Shown here: positions 1 to 5,520 of the stretch, piece by piece
Layout: every line of letters begins with the position of its first letter
Numbering within the stretch: position 1 is the first letter of the stretch
Assembly (NCBI GenBank): GCA_021779415.1
Contig: JAJYAS010000277.1
Coordinates: 1-5,520, forward strand
Source: Bacillota bacterium
GTDB taxonomy: Bacteria; Bacillota_B; Desulfitobacteriia; Desulfitobacteriales; Desulfitobacteriaceae
Length of the DNA stretch: 5,520 bases
Direction of reading: 5' to 3'
The notes under the pieces: model-generated
The model's database searches: none
The model's input: only the letters and a program-made list of their open reading frames with translations
What the model was told of the DNA's origin: nothing
Position numbers and translations under genes: made by a program

Positions 1-2
1 TT

Positions 3-1646
3 CCGATCTTCGGGATTTATGGGATGTCTCAGTTGCACAATAATTCAAATCAGGTCTATCAACAGGATGTGGTTCCCATGAACGTACTCTCTCAGATGCA
101 TTTTGACGCCCAGGCCTACCGCTCTAATGTCGTCTTAGCTGTCAGTGCACGCTCAATCGACGAGCGTCAGAAATTCTTAGACCAAATTGATGTGAAAAAA
201 GATGCGATGATTAAACACATGGCGAAGTTTGAAGCCTTTTCTAAAACGCCCGAAGAAGATCAAGCATGGAAACAGTTCAAACTCGCATGGAATGATTATG
301 TTATTTCAGCACAAATTACCATTCAAGATGCCGTGGAAAATAGGCTTGATGAGTCTAAGGCCAATATGTTTGGAGTTGCTGCTACCAAAAACCAGATGGC
401 AGCAGATATGTTGCAAAAAATGGTTGACTCAAAAATGGATAGGGTAAACACGAATAGTACGGATAAAACCAACCAAATTTTCACTAAGACCTCAAAACTC
501 TCTATAATACTTATAGTAATAGATGTTCTGGTCAGCATCCTGATTGGCTGGTTTCTTAGTCGTGCTCTCAGTAAGATGATGAGCAATCTAGTACTCAATG
601 CGAACGAAATTGCTGTGGGAGATATTGTACGTAAGAAAAAGTCTCCCTGGAAGCCCTGGAATCGCGAAGGCATAGAGTTACAAAAGGCTTTTGGAGATAT
701 GGTCATTTCGCTGAGAGAAATCATCTTGAAAGTGGTAGGTATGGCGGATCAATTAACGATAACTGCTCAGGAAATGCGTCTAGGTGCTGAGCAATCGGCA
801 CAGAGCGCAGAACAAGTGGCAACGTCAGCAAGCATAATTGCGACTGATTCGCAACTACAAGTTAAAGTAATGACCGAAAACTATCAACGGATGAGCCAAG
901 TAATCGATGAACTTAATACGACTGAGAAGCATGCAGAAAAAGTAAGCTTGGCCTCAAGACGTTCTGCCGAACTTTCACAGCATGGAAATCTCGCGCTTGG
1001 ACAAGTAGTCGGACAAATGAAGGATATTGAGAATCAGGTCCAAAATCTGAGCAAAGTCATAGGACAAGTGGATGAAAAATCAGAGGAGATTGCTACGACC
1101 GTGCAAATAATTGATAGTATTGCACAGCAAACAAATCTCTTAGCGTTAAATGCAGCGATTGAAGCTGCACGTGCCGGAGAAAATGGACGAGGGTTTGCAG
1201 TGGTCGCAGAAGAGGTGCGCAAACTTGCTGAACAAGTCCAAACCAGCTTAGTCGAGATTTCTCAACGAGTCAACGAGATGCAACAAGCCTCCCAAAGTGC
1301 CCATCAAGGCATGAAATCAAGTGTGGAGAGCGTAAACCAAGGGAGCGTTTATTTAAAAGAGATATCAGACCAGTTTTCTATTATTCTTAGTTCAGTAGAA
1401 GAAAGTACTGAATTGGCACAGAACATTGAAACAACGGTTCAGAAAGTACAGCAAGATGGGGAAACAATTAAACTTGGTATGAATAACGTAGTAACTCAAG
1501 CAGAAGCTACGTCTGCTGGAACCCAAACTACCGCTGCAGCGGCAGAAGAACAAAACGCTTCTGTTGAAGAGTTGTTTGCTTCAGCCGAAAATTTAAATGA
1601 AATGGCTGGGGAATTGAAGCAGTTAATGGACCACTTTAAACTTTAG
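3..1646 (+). CDS. Methyl-accepting chemotaxis protein, 5'-truncated
   Basis: Membrane chemoreceptor that would pass ligand binding outside the cell to the CheA/CheW kinase complex. The frame is open to the left edge (…FGIYG before the ATG at 24), and that ATG has no ribosome site. The true start and first membrane helix are therefore missing, probably some 25-35 residues. Counting from the ATG at 24 (540 residues): 1-158 is a helical outer domain of the four-helix-bundle (4HB_MCP) type; 159-178 is the second membrane helix, with an unusual Asp at 167; 179-231 is a HAMP domain; the rest is a long coiled coil. The highly conserved signalling tip is at about 368-404 ([19 protein letters not shown], then [17 protein letters not shown]). 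About 22 heptads lie on each side of the tip, which fits the 44-helical class. No CheR-tethering pentapeptide ends the protein (…HFKL). The family call is certain; the ligand is unknown. Confidence 0.95.
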   Translation, partial: PIFGIYGMSQLHNNSNQVYQQDVVPMNVLSQMHFDAQAYRSNVVLAVSARSIDERQKFLDQIDVKKDAMIKHMAKFEAFSKTPEEDQAWKQFKLAWNDYVISAQITIQDAVENRLDESKANMFGVAATKNQMAADMLQKMVDSKMDRVNTNSTDKTNQIFTKTSKLSIILIVIDVLVSILIGWFLSRALSKMMSNLVLNANEIAVGDIVRKKKSPWKPWNREGIELQKAFGDMVISLREIILKVVGMADQLTITAQEMRLGAEQSAQSAEQVATSASIIATDSQLQVKVMTENYQRMSQVIDELNTTEKHAEKVSLASRRSAELSQHGNLALGQVVGQMKDIENQVQNLSKVIGQVDEKSEEIATTVQIIDSIAQQTNLLALNAAIEAARAGENGRGFAVVAEEVRKLAEQVQTSLVEISQRVNEMQQASQSAHQGMKSSVESVNQGSVYLKEISDQFSIILSSVEESTELAQNIETTVQKVQQDGETIKLGMNNVVTQAEATSAGTQTTAAAAEEQNASVEELFASAENLNEMAGELKQLMDHFKL

Positions 1647-1720
1647 AGCATAGAGCAGGCTAACCTTTTAACACGACGCCAAGGCGTTTCAGGAGTAACA
1701 TATAATGAGTAATGATAAGT

Positions 1721-1749
1721 GTGAGGGCATAAATTGCCCTCACCTTTTT
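1721..1749 (+). terminator. Rho-independent terminator after the chemoreceptor
   Basis: A perfect 9-bp stem, GTGAGGGCA (1721-1729) with TGCCCTCAC (1735-1743), closes a 5-base loop and is followed by C and five T. It lies 75 bases after the receptor stop and ends that transcript before galU. A smaller hairpin (ACGC, CAAG loop, GCGT, 1676-1687) lies between the stop codon and this terminator and is followed by only a short T run. Confidence 0.92.
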
Positions 1750-1902
1750 CTGGATAATTTTACATTAAGATTAAATAATAGGGAGGTAATCATATTCGTA
1801 CGTCGAATTTATGATTATAATTCTTTGAAGCACTTAAGAATTTATGGGGTTACTGTTCTATATATTTAAGGGTAGAAAATAGATTTCAAAGGGGAGTCAT
1901 CG

Positions 1903-2787
1903 ATGCGTAAAATTCGAAAAGCAGTCATTCCGGCAGCAGGACTGGGAACCCGTTTTTTGCCAGCAACAAAAGCTCAGCCAAAAGAGATGCTGCCTATTGT
2001 AGATAAACCAACTATTCAATACATTGTTGAAGAGGCTATTCAATCGGGAATTGAGGATATCGTAATTGTTACAGGTCGCAACAAACGGGCTATTGAAGAC
2101 CACTTTGATCGCTCAATGGAACTAGAAGCGTTTTTAGAAAAACAAGCCAAGGAGGAGCTCTTGGATTTAGTACAAGATGTTGCTCGGATGGCGGACATAT
2201 ATTATGTTAGGCAAAAAGAGGCGCTAGGTTTGGGACATGCAATCTACAGTGCTCGAAAGTTTATCGGAAATGAACCGTTTGCTGTTCTCTTAGGGGATGA
2301 TGTTATCTACTCCGAAGTGCCTGCATTGCGGCAAATGATGAATCATTACGAACGCTATGGAGCAAGTATGGTAGGGGTGCAAGAAGTTCCGCTCGAAGAT
2401 ACTTCTAAATATGGGATTGTAGACGGAGAAAAATTTGCGGACCGACTTTATCGTGCCAAGAATATGGTGGAGAAACCACGTTCAGAAGATGCTCCCAATA
2501 CACATTTAGCAATTATGGGACGTTATATTTTGAATCCCGAGATTTTTGGAATTTTAGGCGTTCTTCCGGCAGGCAAAGGCGGGGAAATACAACTCACTGA
2601 CGGCATTAAGGAACTGGGTCGATATCAAGAGATTCTTGCATACGAATTTGAAGGTCGACGGTATGACGTTGGGGACAAGTTAGGGTTTGTGGAAGCGACG
2701 ATTGATTATGCCCTGCGCCGAGAAGATCTTTCAGAAGGGCTTACCAGCTACTTACGAACCTTGGTTCACAAATTTGACATTGTATAG
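1903..2787 (+). CDS. galU: UTP-glucose-1-phosphate uridylyltransferase (UDP-glucose pyrophosphorylase)
   Basis: Makes UDP-glucose and pyrophosphate from UTP and glucose-1-phosphate (EC 2.7.7.9) in the cytosol. UDP-glucose feeds surface polysaccharide, glycolipid and teichoic-acid glucosylation and galactose metabolism. The 294-residue length is normal for bacterial GalU. The nucleotidyltransferase signature [11 protein letters not shown] (13-23) and PKEMLP (26-31) is intact. It is followed by [12 protein letters not shown] (58-69), GLGHAI (109-114), the metal/nucleotide loop LLGDD (129-133), VEKP (189-192), GRYIL (206-210) and GGEIQLTD (226-233). The start is well placed: AAAGGGGAG precedes the ATG by about 8 bases. 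It has its own terminator and stands as a single-gene unit. Firmicutes often carry GalU paralogues (for example GtaB, YngB), so the exact physiological paralogue is not fixed by sequence alone; the enzyme family is clear. Confidence 0.96.
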   Translation: MRKIRKAVIPAAGLGTRFLPATKAQPKEMLPIVDKPTIQYIVEEAIQSGIEDIVIVTGRNKRAIEDHFDRSMELEAFLEKQAKEELLDLVQDVARMADIYYVRQKEALGLGHAIYSARKFIGNEPFAVLLGDDVIYSEVPALRQMMNHYERYGASMVGVQEVPLEDTSKYGIVDGEKFADRLYRAKNMVEKPRSEDAPNTHLAIMGRYILNPEIFGILGVLPAGKGGEIQLTDGIKELGRYQEILAYEFEGRRYDVGDKLGFVEATIDYALRREDLSEGLTSYLRTLVHKFDIV

Positions 2788-2795
2788 AACATAAT

Positions 2796-2840
2796 GCCCT
2801 TCCATGTTCAGTTGATTTTGAAATGGAAGGGCTTTTTTTT
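2796..2840 (+). terminator. Rho-independent terminator after galU
   Basis: A perfect 10-bp stem, GCCCTTCCAT (2796-2805) with ATGGAAGGGC (2823-2832), is followed by eight T. The 17-base loop can pair further (TTCA 2807-2810 with TGAA 2819-2822). It begins 8 bases after the galU stop, so galU is transcribed as the last or only gene of its unit. Confidence 0.95.
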
Positions 2841-3007
2841 ATTTAAATAATTCCTGAGAACAAAAAAGGTGCAAATTAATCTGGGTAATATTGGATAATT
2901 CTCGCGAATTTTAAAGATGAAGAGCTTACTATTAGTTTTTAGGAAAATAGAGAACGGAAAATGGGCCAAGCTCTACAGCAAAAACGACAGCCTTTTCTCC
3001 TAAAAAT

Positions 3008-3016
3008 TGGTAATAT
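3008..3016 (+). promoter_or_regulatory. Possible extended -10 promoter element for the 3058 gene
   Basis: TGG followed by TAATAT has the extended -10 form (TGn plus a TATAAT-like hexamer, 4 of 6 matches) and lies about 25 bases before the ribosome site. No convincing -35 hexamer is seen at 16-18 bases upstream, which an extended -10 promoter can tolerate. A TTGACG at 3018-3023 has no matching -10 box and would fall too close to the gene. This is only a candidate. Confidence 0.25.
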
Positions 3017-3057
3017 ATTGACGTACCGTAATAAAGAATGAAGGAGGGAAGAGACTA

Positions 3058-3810
3058 ATGATACCAATCGACAAAAAGAGGATAGTAACCTTAGCGGGAA
3101 CGTTGGTTCTAGCGGGTGCTGTTGTCGCTGCTGGAGTTTATGGTCCCAGTGTCTGGAAGGTTTTTAGGCAACAAAGCGCTATCACGGACCAGGTAGTCAT
3201 TCAAACTCCAGCAGTAAACGGCAGTAATGGCACAGCTTTGCCAGAGGGTACTGCCCCGCCCGTAAAATCGGGTGCCGCACAAACAACGACTCCACCGACA
3301 GAACTTACAGTACCTACGGCACCCATTACCATCAACGCGCCTCCCCAAGGTGATGTTGGATCCAAGAACAAATACAGGGAACCGGATACCAAACTGATCA
3401 ATTTGGCACCTTCGGTTACAATGTTCTTCGGTGAGACTGCCTTAAGCGATGATGCTAAAACTTTAGTATTCGGCTCTGCATGGAACATCCACCAATATGT
3501 AGATGGTTATCTCTATGGACCAGCGGCAGGTCCACAGATGAATGAGCAAGATATTAAAAAGTACATCGTATTCCACAAAACATTATTGGATAAGCAATAT
3601 AAAAATGAAGCGAACGCTTCCAAGGCTTTAAGCTTCACCAGTTACTTTGATGTCCTCCTTAACAGCGGCATTGACGCATTTGATTCAAAAGATAAAACGC
3701 GGATTGAACAATTCCACCAGGGAATTCATGATCTTGATTCCCATCTTATGCGTAATGATGCAAACTCTAAGATCTACGGAGCAACGCCATTTGCAACCAA
3801 ACGCAATTAA
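3058..3810 (+). CDS. Membrane-anchored protein of unknown function with Thr/Pro-rich linker
   Basis: I do not recognise this 250-residue protein. A short basic N-terminus (KKR, 6-8) leads into one hydrophobic segment at about 9-29 rich in Ala, Gly and Val. There is no lipobox Cys, so it is probably an uncleaved anchor, or possibly a signal peptide, with the rest outside the membrane. Residues about 45-100 form a low-complexity linker rich in Thr, Pro, Ala and Gly (QTPAVNG, ALPEGTAPP, TTTPPTELTVPTAP). Residues about 105-250 form a compact, probably helical domain with aromatic patches (MFFGE at 122-126, AWNIHQYVDGYLYG at 141-154) and no Cys. The start is supported by AAGGAGG at 3041-3047, 10 bases before the ATG. 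Base composition resembles the neighbours. Its layout parallels the protein at 4261-4908. An outward-facing envelope or spore-related role is conceivable but unsupported. Confidence 0.85.
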   Translation: MIPIDKKRIVTLAGTLVLAGAVVAAGVYGPSVWKVFRQQSAITDQVVIQTPAVNGSNGTALPEGTAPPVKSGAAQTTTPPTELTVPTAPITINAPPQGDVGSKNKYREPDTKLINLAPSVTMFFGETALSDDAKTLVFGSAWNIHQYVDGYLYGPAAGPQMNEQDIKKYIVFHKTLLDKQYKNEANASKALSFTSYFDVLLNSGIDAFDSKDKTRIEQFHQGIHDLDSHLMRNDANSKIYGATPFATKRN

Positions 3811-4150
3811 TTCAGACACCTCCGATGTAATATAAGCAGGAATGATATAAAGTTTAGTTGAAGTAATATAGGCGATAACAATTATGCTGAATTATTTTCA
3901 AGGTGTAGATGGCTGCATAGAAGAAGAGGGTAGTGACATAGGACTCTCTCAACGAATTGAGTTTAATATAAAGGCCAGTAACTAGGACTTAAGAGCAAAT
4001 ATCATAGGTTGACGAGTGGAACGGAAACATTTAGGAGGGGCGTCTGTATTATTTTTTCATTAAAAATTGAATAGGCAACTAAGTTCAGTAGACTGTGACC
4101 TGGTTTCACTAGGTTGAACGCTGAATTTAAGAGTTTTAAAAACTAAATAC
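3811..4150. other. Gap with no convincing gene; contains inverted repeats and an orphan ribosome-site-like motif
   Basis: This AT-rich stretch has no reading frame that looks protein-coding. The best short frame (3884-3985, 33 codons) lacks a ribosome site. No clear terminator follows the 3058 gene: the hairpin CTCAA-CGAA-TTGAG (3948-3961) has only 5 bp and a broken T run, so transcription may continue to the hairpin at 4151. TTGACG (4009-4014) resembles a -35 box, but the hexamer 17 bases later (TAGGAG) is a poor -10. AGGAGGGG (4033-4040) looks like a strong ribosome site but has no ATG, GTG or TTG at a workable distance. CAGAC-A-CCTCC (3813-3823) is complementary to GGAGG-GGC-GTCTG (4034-4046). 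The segment could be a 3' UTR, a leader RNA or a decayed small element. Confidence 0.5.
4081..4128 (+). other. Nested stem-loop, possible RNA structure
   Basis: AAGTTCAG (4081-4088) pairs with CTGAATTT (4121-4128) over 8 bp including one G-U. Inside it ACCTGG (4098-4103) pairs with CTAGGT (4109-4114) around a 5-base loop, also with one G-U. The nested arrangement lies just upstream of the terminator at 4151-4191. It does not match any riboswitch consensus I can recall. Some short stems are expected by chance in AT-rich DNA. Confidence 0.35.
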
Positions 4151-4191
4151 CCACAAGGCCTGCCTAGATCAGACAGGTCTTGTGGTTTTTT
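4151..4191 (+). terminator. Strong rho-independent terminator, possibly an attenuator
   Basis: A 12-bp stem, CCACAAGGCCTG (4151-4162) with CAGGTCTTGTGG (4174-4185) with one G-U, closes an 11-base loop and is followed by six T. As an intrinsic terminator it is very convincing. It lies 340 bases after the nearest upstream stop codon but only about 70 bases before the start of the next gene. It may therefore end the long 3' tail of the 3058 transcript, or end a separate leader or small RNA, and could control read-through into 4261. Confidence 0.92.
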
Positions 4192-4243
4192 CATGTCTAA
4201 AATCTCTTCAGTGAGGCAAGAATAGTAATAAAAATCCATTTAA

Positions 4244-4250
4244 AGGAGAT
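4244..4250 (+). promoter_or_regulatory. Ribosome binding site that favours the ATG at 4261
   Basis: AGGAGAT ends 10 bases before the ATG at 4261, a workable distance. An in-frame TTG at 4252 begins one base after the motif and is too close to be used. A further in-frame ATG at 4270 would be about 19 bases away. Confidence 0.7.
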
Positions 4251-4260
4251 TTTGGTCTTT

Positions 4261-4908
4261 ATGCGTAAAATGAATTATCTATTTGGAGCGCTGGCTTTGG
4301 GTCTTGGAGTATTAGTTGGAACCCTGGGAGTGTCTTTACTCACGAATTCGAGTTCTCCAACGTCTTTTATTTCCAAACTACGTGGCGAAGATAAGATACA
4401 ACCAGTTTCTGGATTGGTTAACACTCCAGTTCAAACTCCTTCAGGTCAGAGTACTATACCGGAGGGACTATCTGACAATGATCAGGCAAATACTTCAAAG
4501 GTCAATGGAGGCTCTCTGATAACCCAACAGGTGATTGCAGATTATAAACAGAATATAGGAATTTTCTTCGGGGCATGGAAATCCACAGATATGGCTACCT
4601 TTAGACAAAAGTTAGCGAAAGCTTATACGGGAGAATTGTTTGAAAAACATGCCCGGCGGGCAGAGGAGTATTTAGTCCAGGGAATTGGTCTAGATGTTAG
4701 CGAAATAACCTTTGATCAAATCGATGTGGAAAGCCTTGGGGAAAATACAGCCACCCTTCGAGTGGATTATCGCTATAAGGCTAAGGATTATAATTTAGCC
4801 GATGGCGCAGCAGTAGGGGAAGAGCATGAACAAATTGTTCAGGTACGTGTAAATCTAGTCAAACAAAATTCCCGTTGGCTGATTACTGGTGAGAGCACAA
4901 TTCAGTAA
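4261..4908 (+). CDS. Membrane-anchored protein of unknown function, probable NTF2-like outer domain
   Basis: I do not recognise a named family. The 215-residue protein starts MRKMNYLF and has one membrane segment at about 6-27 (Leu, Gly, Ala and Val rich, no lipobox Cys). A Ser/Thr/Asn/Gly/Pro-rich linker runs from about 28 to 85, and a C-terminal domain from about 88 to 215. That domain opens with a helical part (VIADYKQNIGIFFGAWKS, then TFRQKLAKAYTGELFEKHARR). It ends in alternating strands (TATLRVDYRYKA, then EQIVQVRVNLVKQ and RWLITGESTI). Helices followed by a curved sheet ending in a V-x-V…W-x-I pattern is typical of small NTF2-like/SnoaL-like folds used as secreted binding or assembly modules; this is a fold inference, not an identification. 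ATG 4261 is preferred over TTG 4252 on ribosome-site spacing. A terminator follows. It may be regulated through the hairpin at 4151-4191. Confidence 0.87.
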   Translation: MRKMNYLFGALALGLGVLVGTLGVSLLTNSSSPTSFISKLRGEDKIQPVSGLVNTPVQTPSGQSTIPEGLSDNDQANTSKVNGGSLITQQVIADYKQNIGIFFGAWKSTDMATFRQKLAKAYTGELFEKHARRAEEYLVQGIGLDVSEITFDQIDVESLGENTATLRVDYRYKAKDYNLADGAAVGEEHEQIVQVRVNLVKQNSRWLITGESTIQ

Positions 4909-4940
4909 GATAGAGGTCTAAGCAATAGGCGTATACCTAT

Positions 4941-4976
4941 AGGACTATCGTCGTAACGACAAGATAGTCCTTTTTT
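4941..4976 (+). terminator. Rho-independent terminator after the 4261 gene
   Basis: AGGACTATC (4941-4949) pairs with GATAGTCCT (4963-4971). The stem continues inward as GTCG-TAA-CGAC (4950-4960) with a two-base AA bulge, and a run of six T (4971-4976) follows. It lies 33 bases after the stop codon. Just upstream, ATAGG (4925-4929) and CCTAT (4936-4940) form a small inverted repeat abutting the terminator. Confidence 0.93.
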
Positions 4977-4994
4977 ATGCAAAGAACTATAGTG

Positions 4995-5000
4995 TATGAT
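4995..5000 (+). promoter_or_regulatory. Possible -10 box for the acyltransferase gene
   Basis: TATGAT matches the vegetative -10 consensus at 5 of 6 bases and lies 38 bases before the GTG start, after the preceding terminator, where a promoter is needed. The -35 position falls in the T-run of the terminator (TTTTTA, 3 of 6) and is weak. Confidence 0.3.
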
Positions 5001-5037
5001 AAACTAGGGTGAGTGTGAGAAAGAGGGGGCTAGGAGC

Positions 5038-5520
5038 GTGGGAGCCGGCAATGACTCAGAATTGAAACGAATTGATTGGGTTGATATATTAAAAGGACTT
5101 GGCATTCTGTCGGTAGTTTGGGGGCATTCAGGCGGTAAAAATGCCTTTTATATGTTTTGGTTTCATATGCCACTGTTTTTCTTGGTTAGTGGATATTTAT
5201 ATCAATTCAAACCGCATCAAACGGCACTCGCTTATCTAAAGAAAAAAGCGAAACACTTATTGGTACCATATCTTTTTTACTTAACAAGTTTAACACTGAT
5301 GATGGTCGGGATAAGCCTCTGGAAGGGGCAACCCGCAAATTATTTTCTGCAACAAAATTGGAAAGCCCTTTTATTAGGCGGGAGTCTCTTAGAAGGAGTG
5401 TACGCTACGTTTTGGTTCACAACCTGTTTGTTTAGTGTACAAATATGCTTCGATTATTTATGTCGAAAGGTCCCTTCCGGGTTTTTAAAAGCAATGTTTG
5501 TAGTCGTTTGCTTTATATTA
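5038..5520 (+). CDS. Acyltransferase-3 family integral membrane protein, 3'-truncated
   Basis: The N-terminal 161 residues of a multi-pass membrane acyltransferase; the frame is open at the right edge. The family moves acetyl or other acyl groups onto sugars and envelope molecules. Motifs fit well: RIDWVDILKG (11-20); VVWGHSG (26-32) with the probable catalytic His30, preceded at the family's K/R-x10-H spacing by Lys19; FHMPLFFLVSGYLY (42-55); and FWF…LF (125-132). The pattern is closest to the NolL/fucose-4-O-acetylase-like group (COG3594 type). Hydrophobic segments appear near 14-30, 37-55, 74-95, 111-140 and 149-161 onward. The start is GTG at 5038 with AGAGGGGG at 5022-5029, 8 bases upstream. 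The in-frame stop at 5005 rules out a much earlier start, and no other start codon lies between. The family is typically about 330-400 residues, so over half is missing here. The acceptor is unknown. Confidence 0.9.
   Translation, partial: MGAGNDSELKRIDWVDILKGLGILSVVWGHSGGKNAFYMFWFHMPLFFLVSGYLYQFKPHQTALAYLKKKAKHLLVPYLFYLTSLTLMMVGISLWKGQPANYFLQQNWKALLLGGSLLEGVYATFWFTTCLFSVQICFDYLCRKVPSGFLKAMFVVVCFIL

Noticed and set aside
323..724. Long reverse-strand open frame inside the chemoreceptor
   Set aside because: Antisense shadow of a clear receptor coding region, with no ribosome site or family signal.
1781..1808. GGGAGGT ribosome-like motif followed by inverted repeat ATTCG-TACGT-CGAAT (1794-1808)
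   Set aside because: No usable start codon follows the motif, and a 5-bp inverted repeat is common by chance. It could be an operator upstream of galU but nothing supports that.
1705..1869. 54-codon open frame beginning MSNDKCEG with AGGAG upstream (1691-1695)
   Set aside because: The frame runs straight through the perfect terminator hairpin at 1721-1749, so it would rarely be transcribed in full; the AT-driven composition (…RIYDYNSLKHLRIYG…) gives no family signal.
3201..3488. Reverse-strand open frames inside the 3058 gene
   Set aside because: They overlap the linker-coding region and are antisense shadows; the forward gene has a strong ribosome site and a coherent membrane-protein layout.
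3872..3883. GCGATAACAATT resembles part of the E. coli lac operator
   Set aside because: Only a partial match, with no symmetric other half and no lac-type genes; a coincidence in AT-rich DNA.
3884..3985. 33-codon open frame in the gap after the 3058 gene
   Set aside because: No ribosome site at a usable distance, very short, and no recognisable sequence.
2952..4027. Shared GAACGGAAA upstream of both unknown genes (2952-2960 and 4019-4027)
   Set aside because: Many 9-base repeats are expected by chance in a window of this length, and the flanking sequence does not align.
4252..4254. TTG as the start of the 4261 gene
   Set aside because: It lies one base after AGGAGAT, too close for initiation; the ATG at 4261 is at a normal distance.

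Overview
The window looks like ordinary chromosome from a low-to-mid-GC, spore-former-type Firmicute. A clostridial Peptococcaceae or Desulfitobacteriaceae relative (Desulfosporosinus/Desulfitobacterium type) is my best guess. The guess rests on strong AGGAGG-type ribosome sites, short rho-independent hairpins with T-tracts after most genes, occasional GTG starts, and the style of the chemoreceptor and GalU sequences. It is an inference, since no rRNA or other marker gene is present. All five genes lie on the + strand and no mobile element, CRISPR array or tRNA was found.

Layout. Positions 3-1646 hold the 3' part of a methyl-accepting chemotaxis receptor whose first membrane helix is cut off by the window edge; a strong terminator follows. 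Positions 1903-2787 hold a complete galU (UTP-glucose-1-phosphate uridylyltransferase) with its own terminator. Positions 3058-3810 encode an unrecognised membrane-anchored protein with a Thr/Pro-rich linker. A gap of about 450 bases follows, with no convincing gene but several inverted repeats, and it ends in a very strong terminator at 4151-4191. Positions 4261-4908 encode a second unrecognised membrane-anchored protein with a probable NTF2-like outer domain, followed by another terminator. From 5038 to the right edge runs the start of an acyltransferase-3 family membrane protein, cut off by the window end.

How the genes fit together. Terminators after most genes suggest mainly single-gene transcription units rather than one operon. 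A loose cell-envelope theme is possible: GalU supplies UDP-glucose for surface glycans, the acyltransferase would acylate a glycan or another envelope substrate, and the two anchored proteins face outward. The chemoreceptor is probably an unrelated neighbour. No sequence evidence directly links these genes into one system.

Points worth a second look: the first nine bases equal the 3' end of the common Illumina adapter; the receptor has a degenerate HAMP domain; the two unknown anchored proteins share an architecture and a short linker motif; and there are possible structured RNA leaders upstream of both of those unknown genes.
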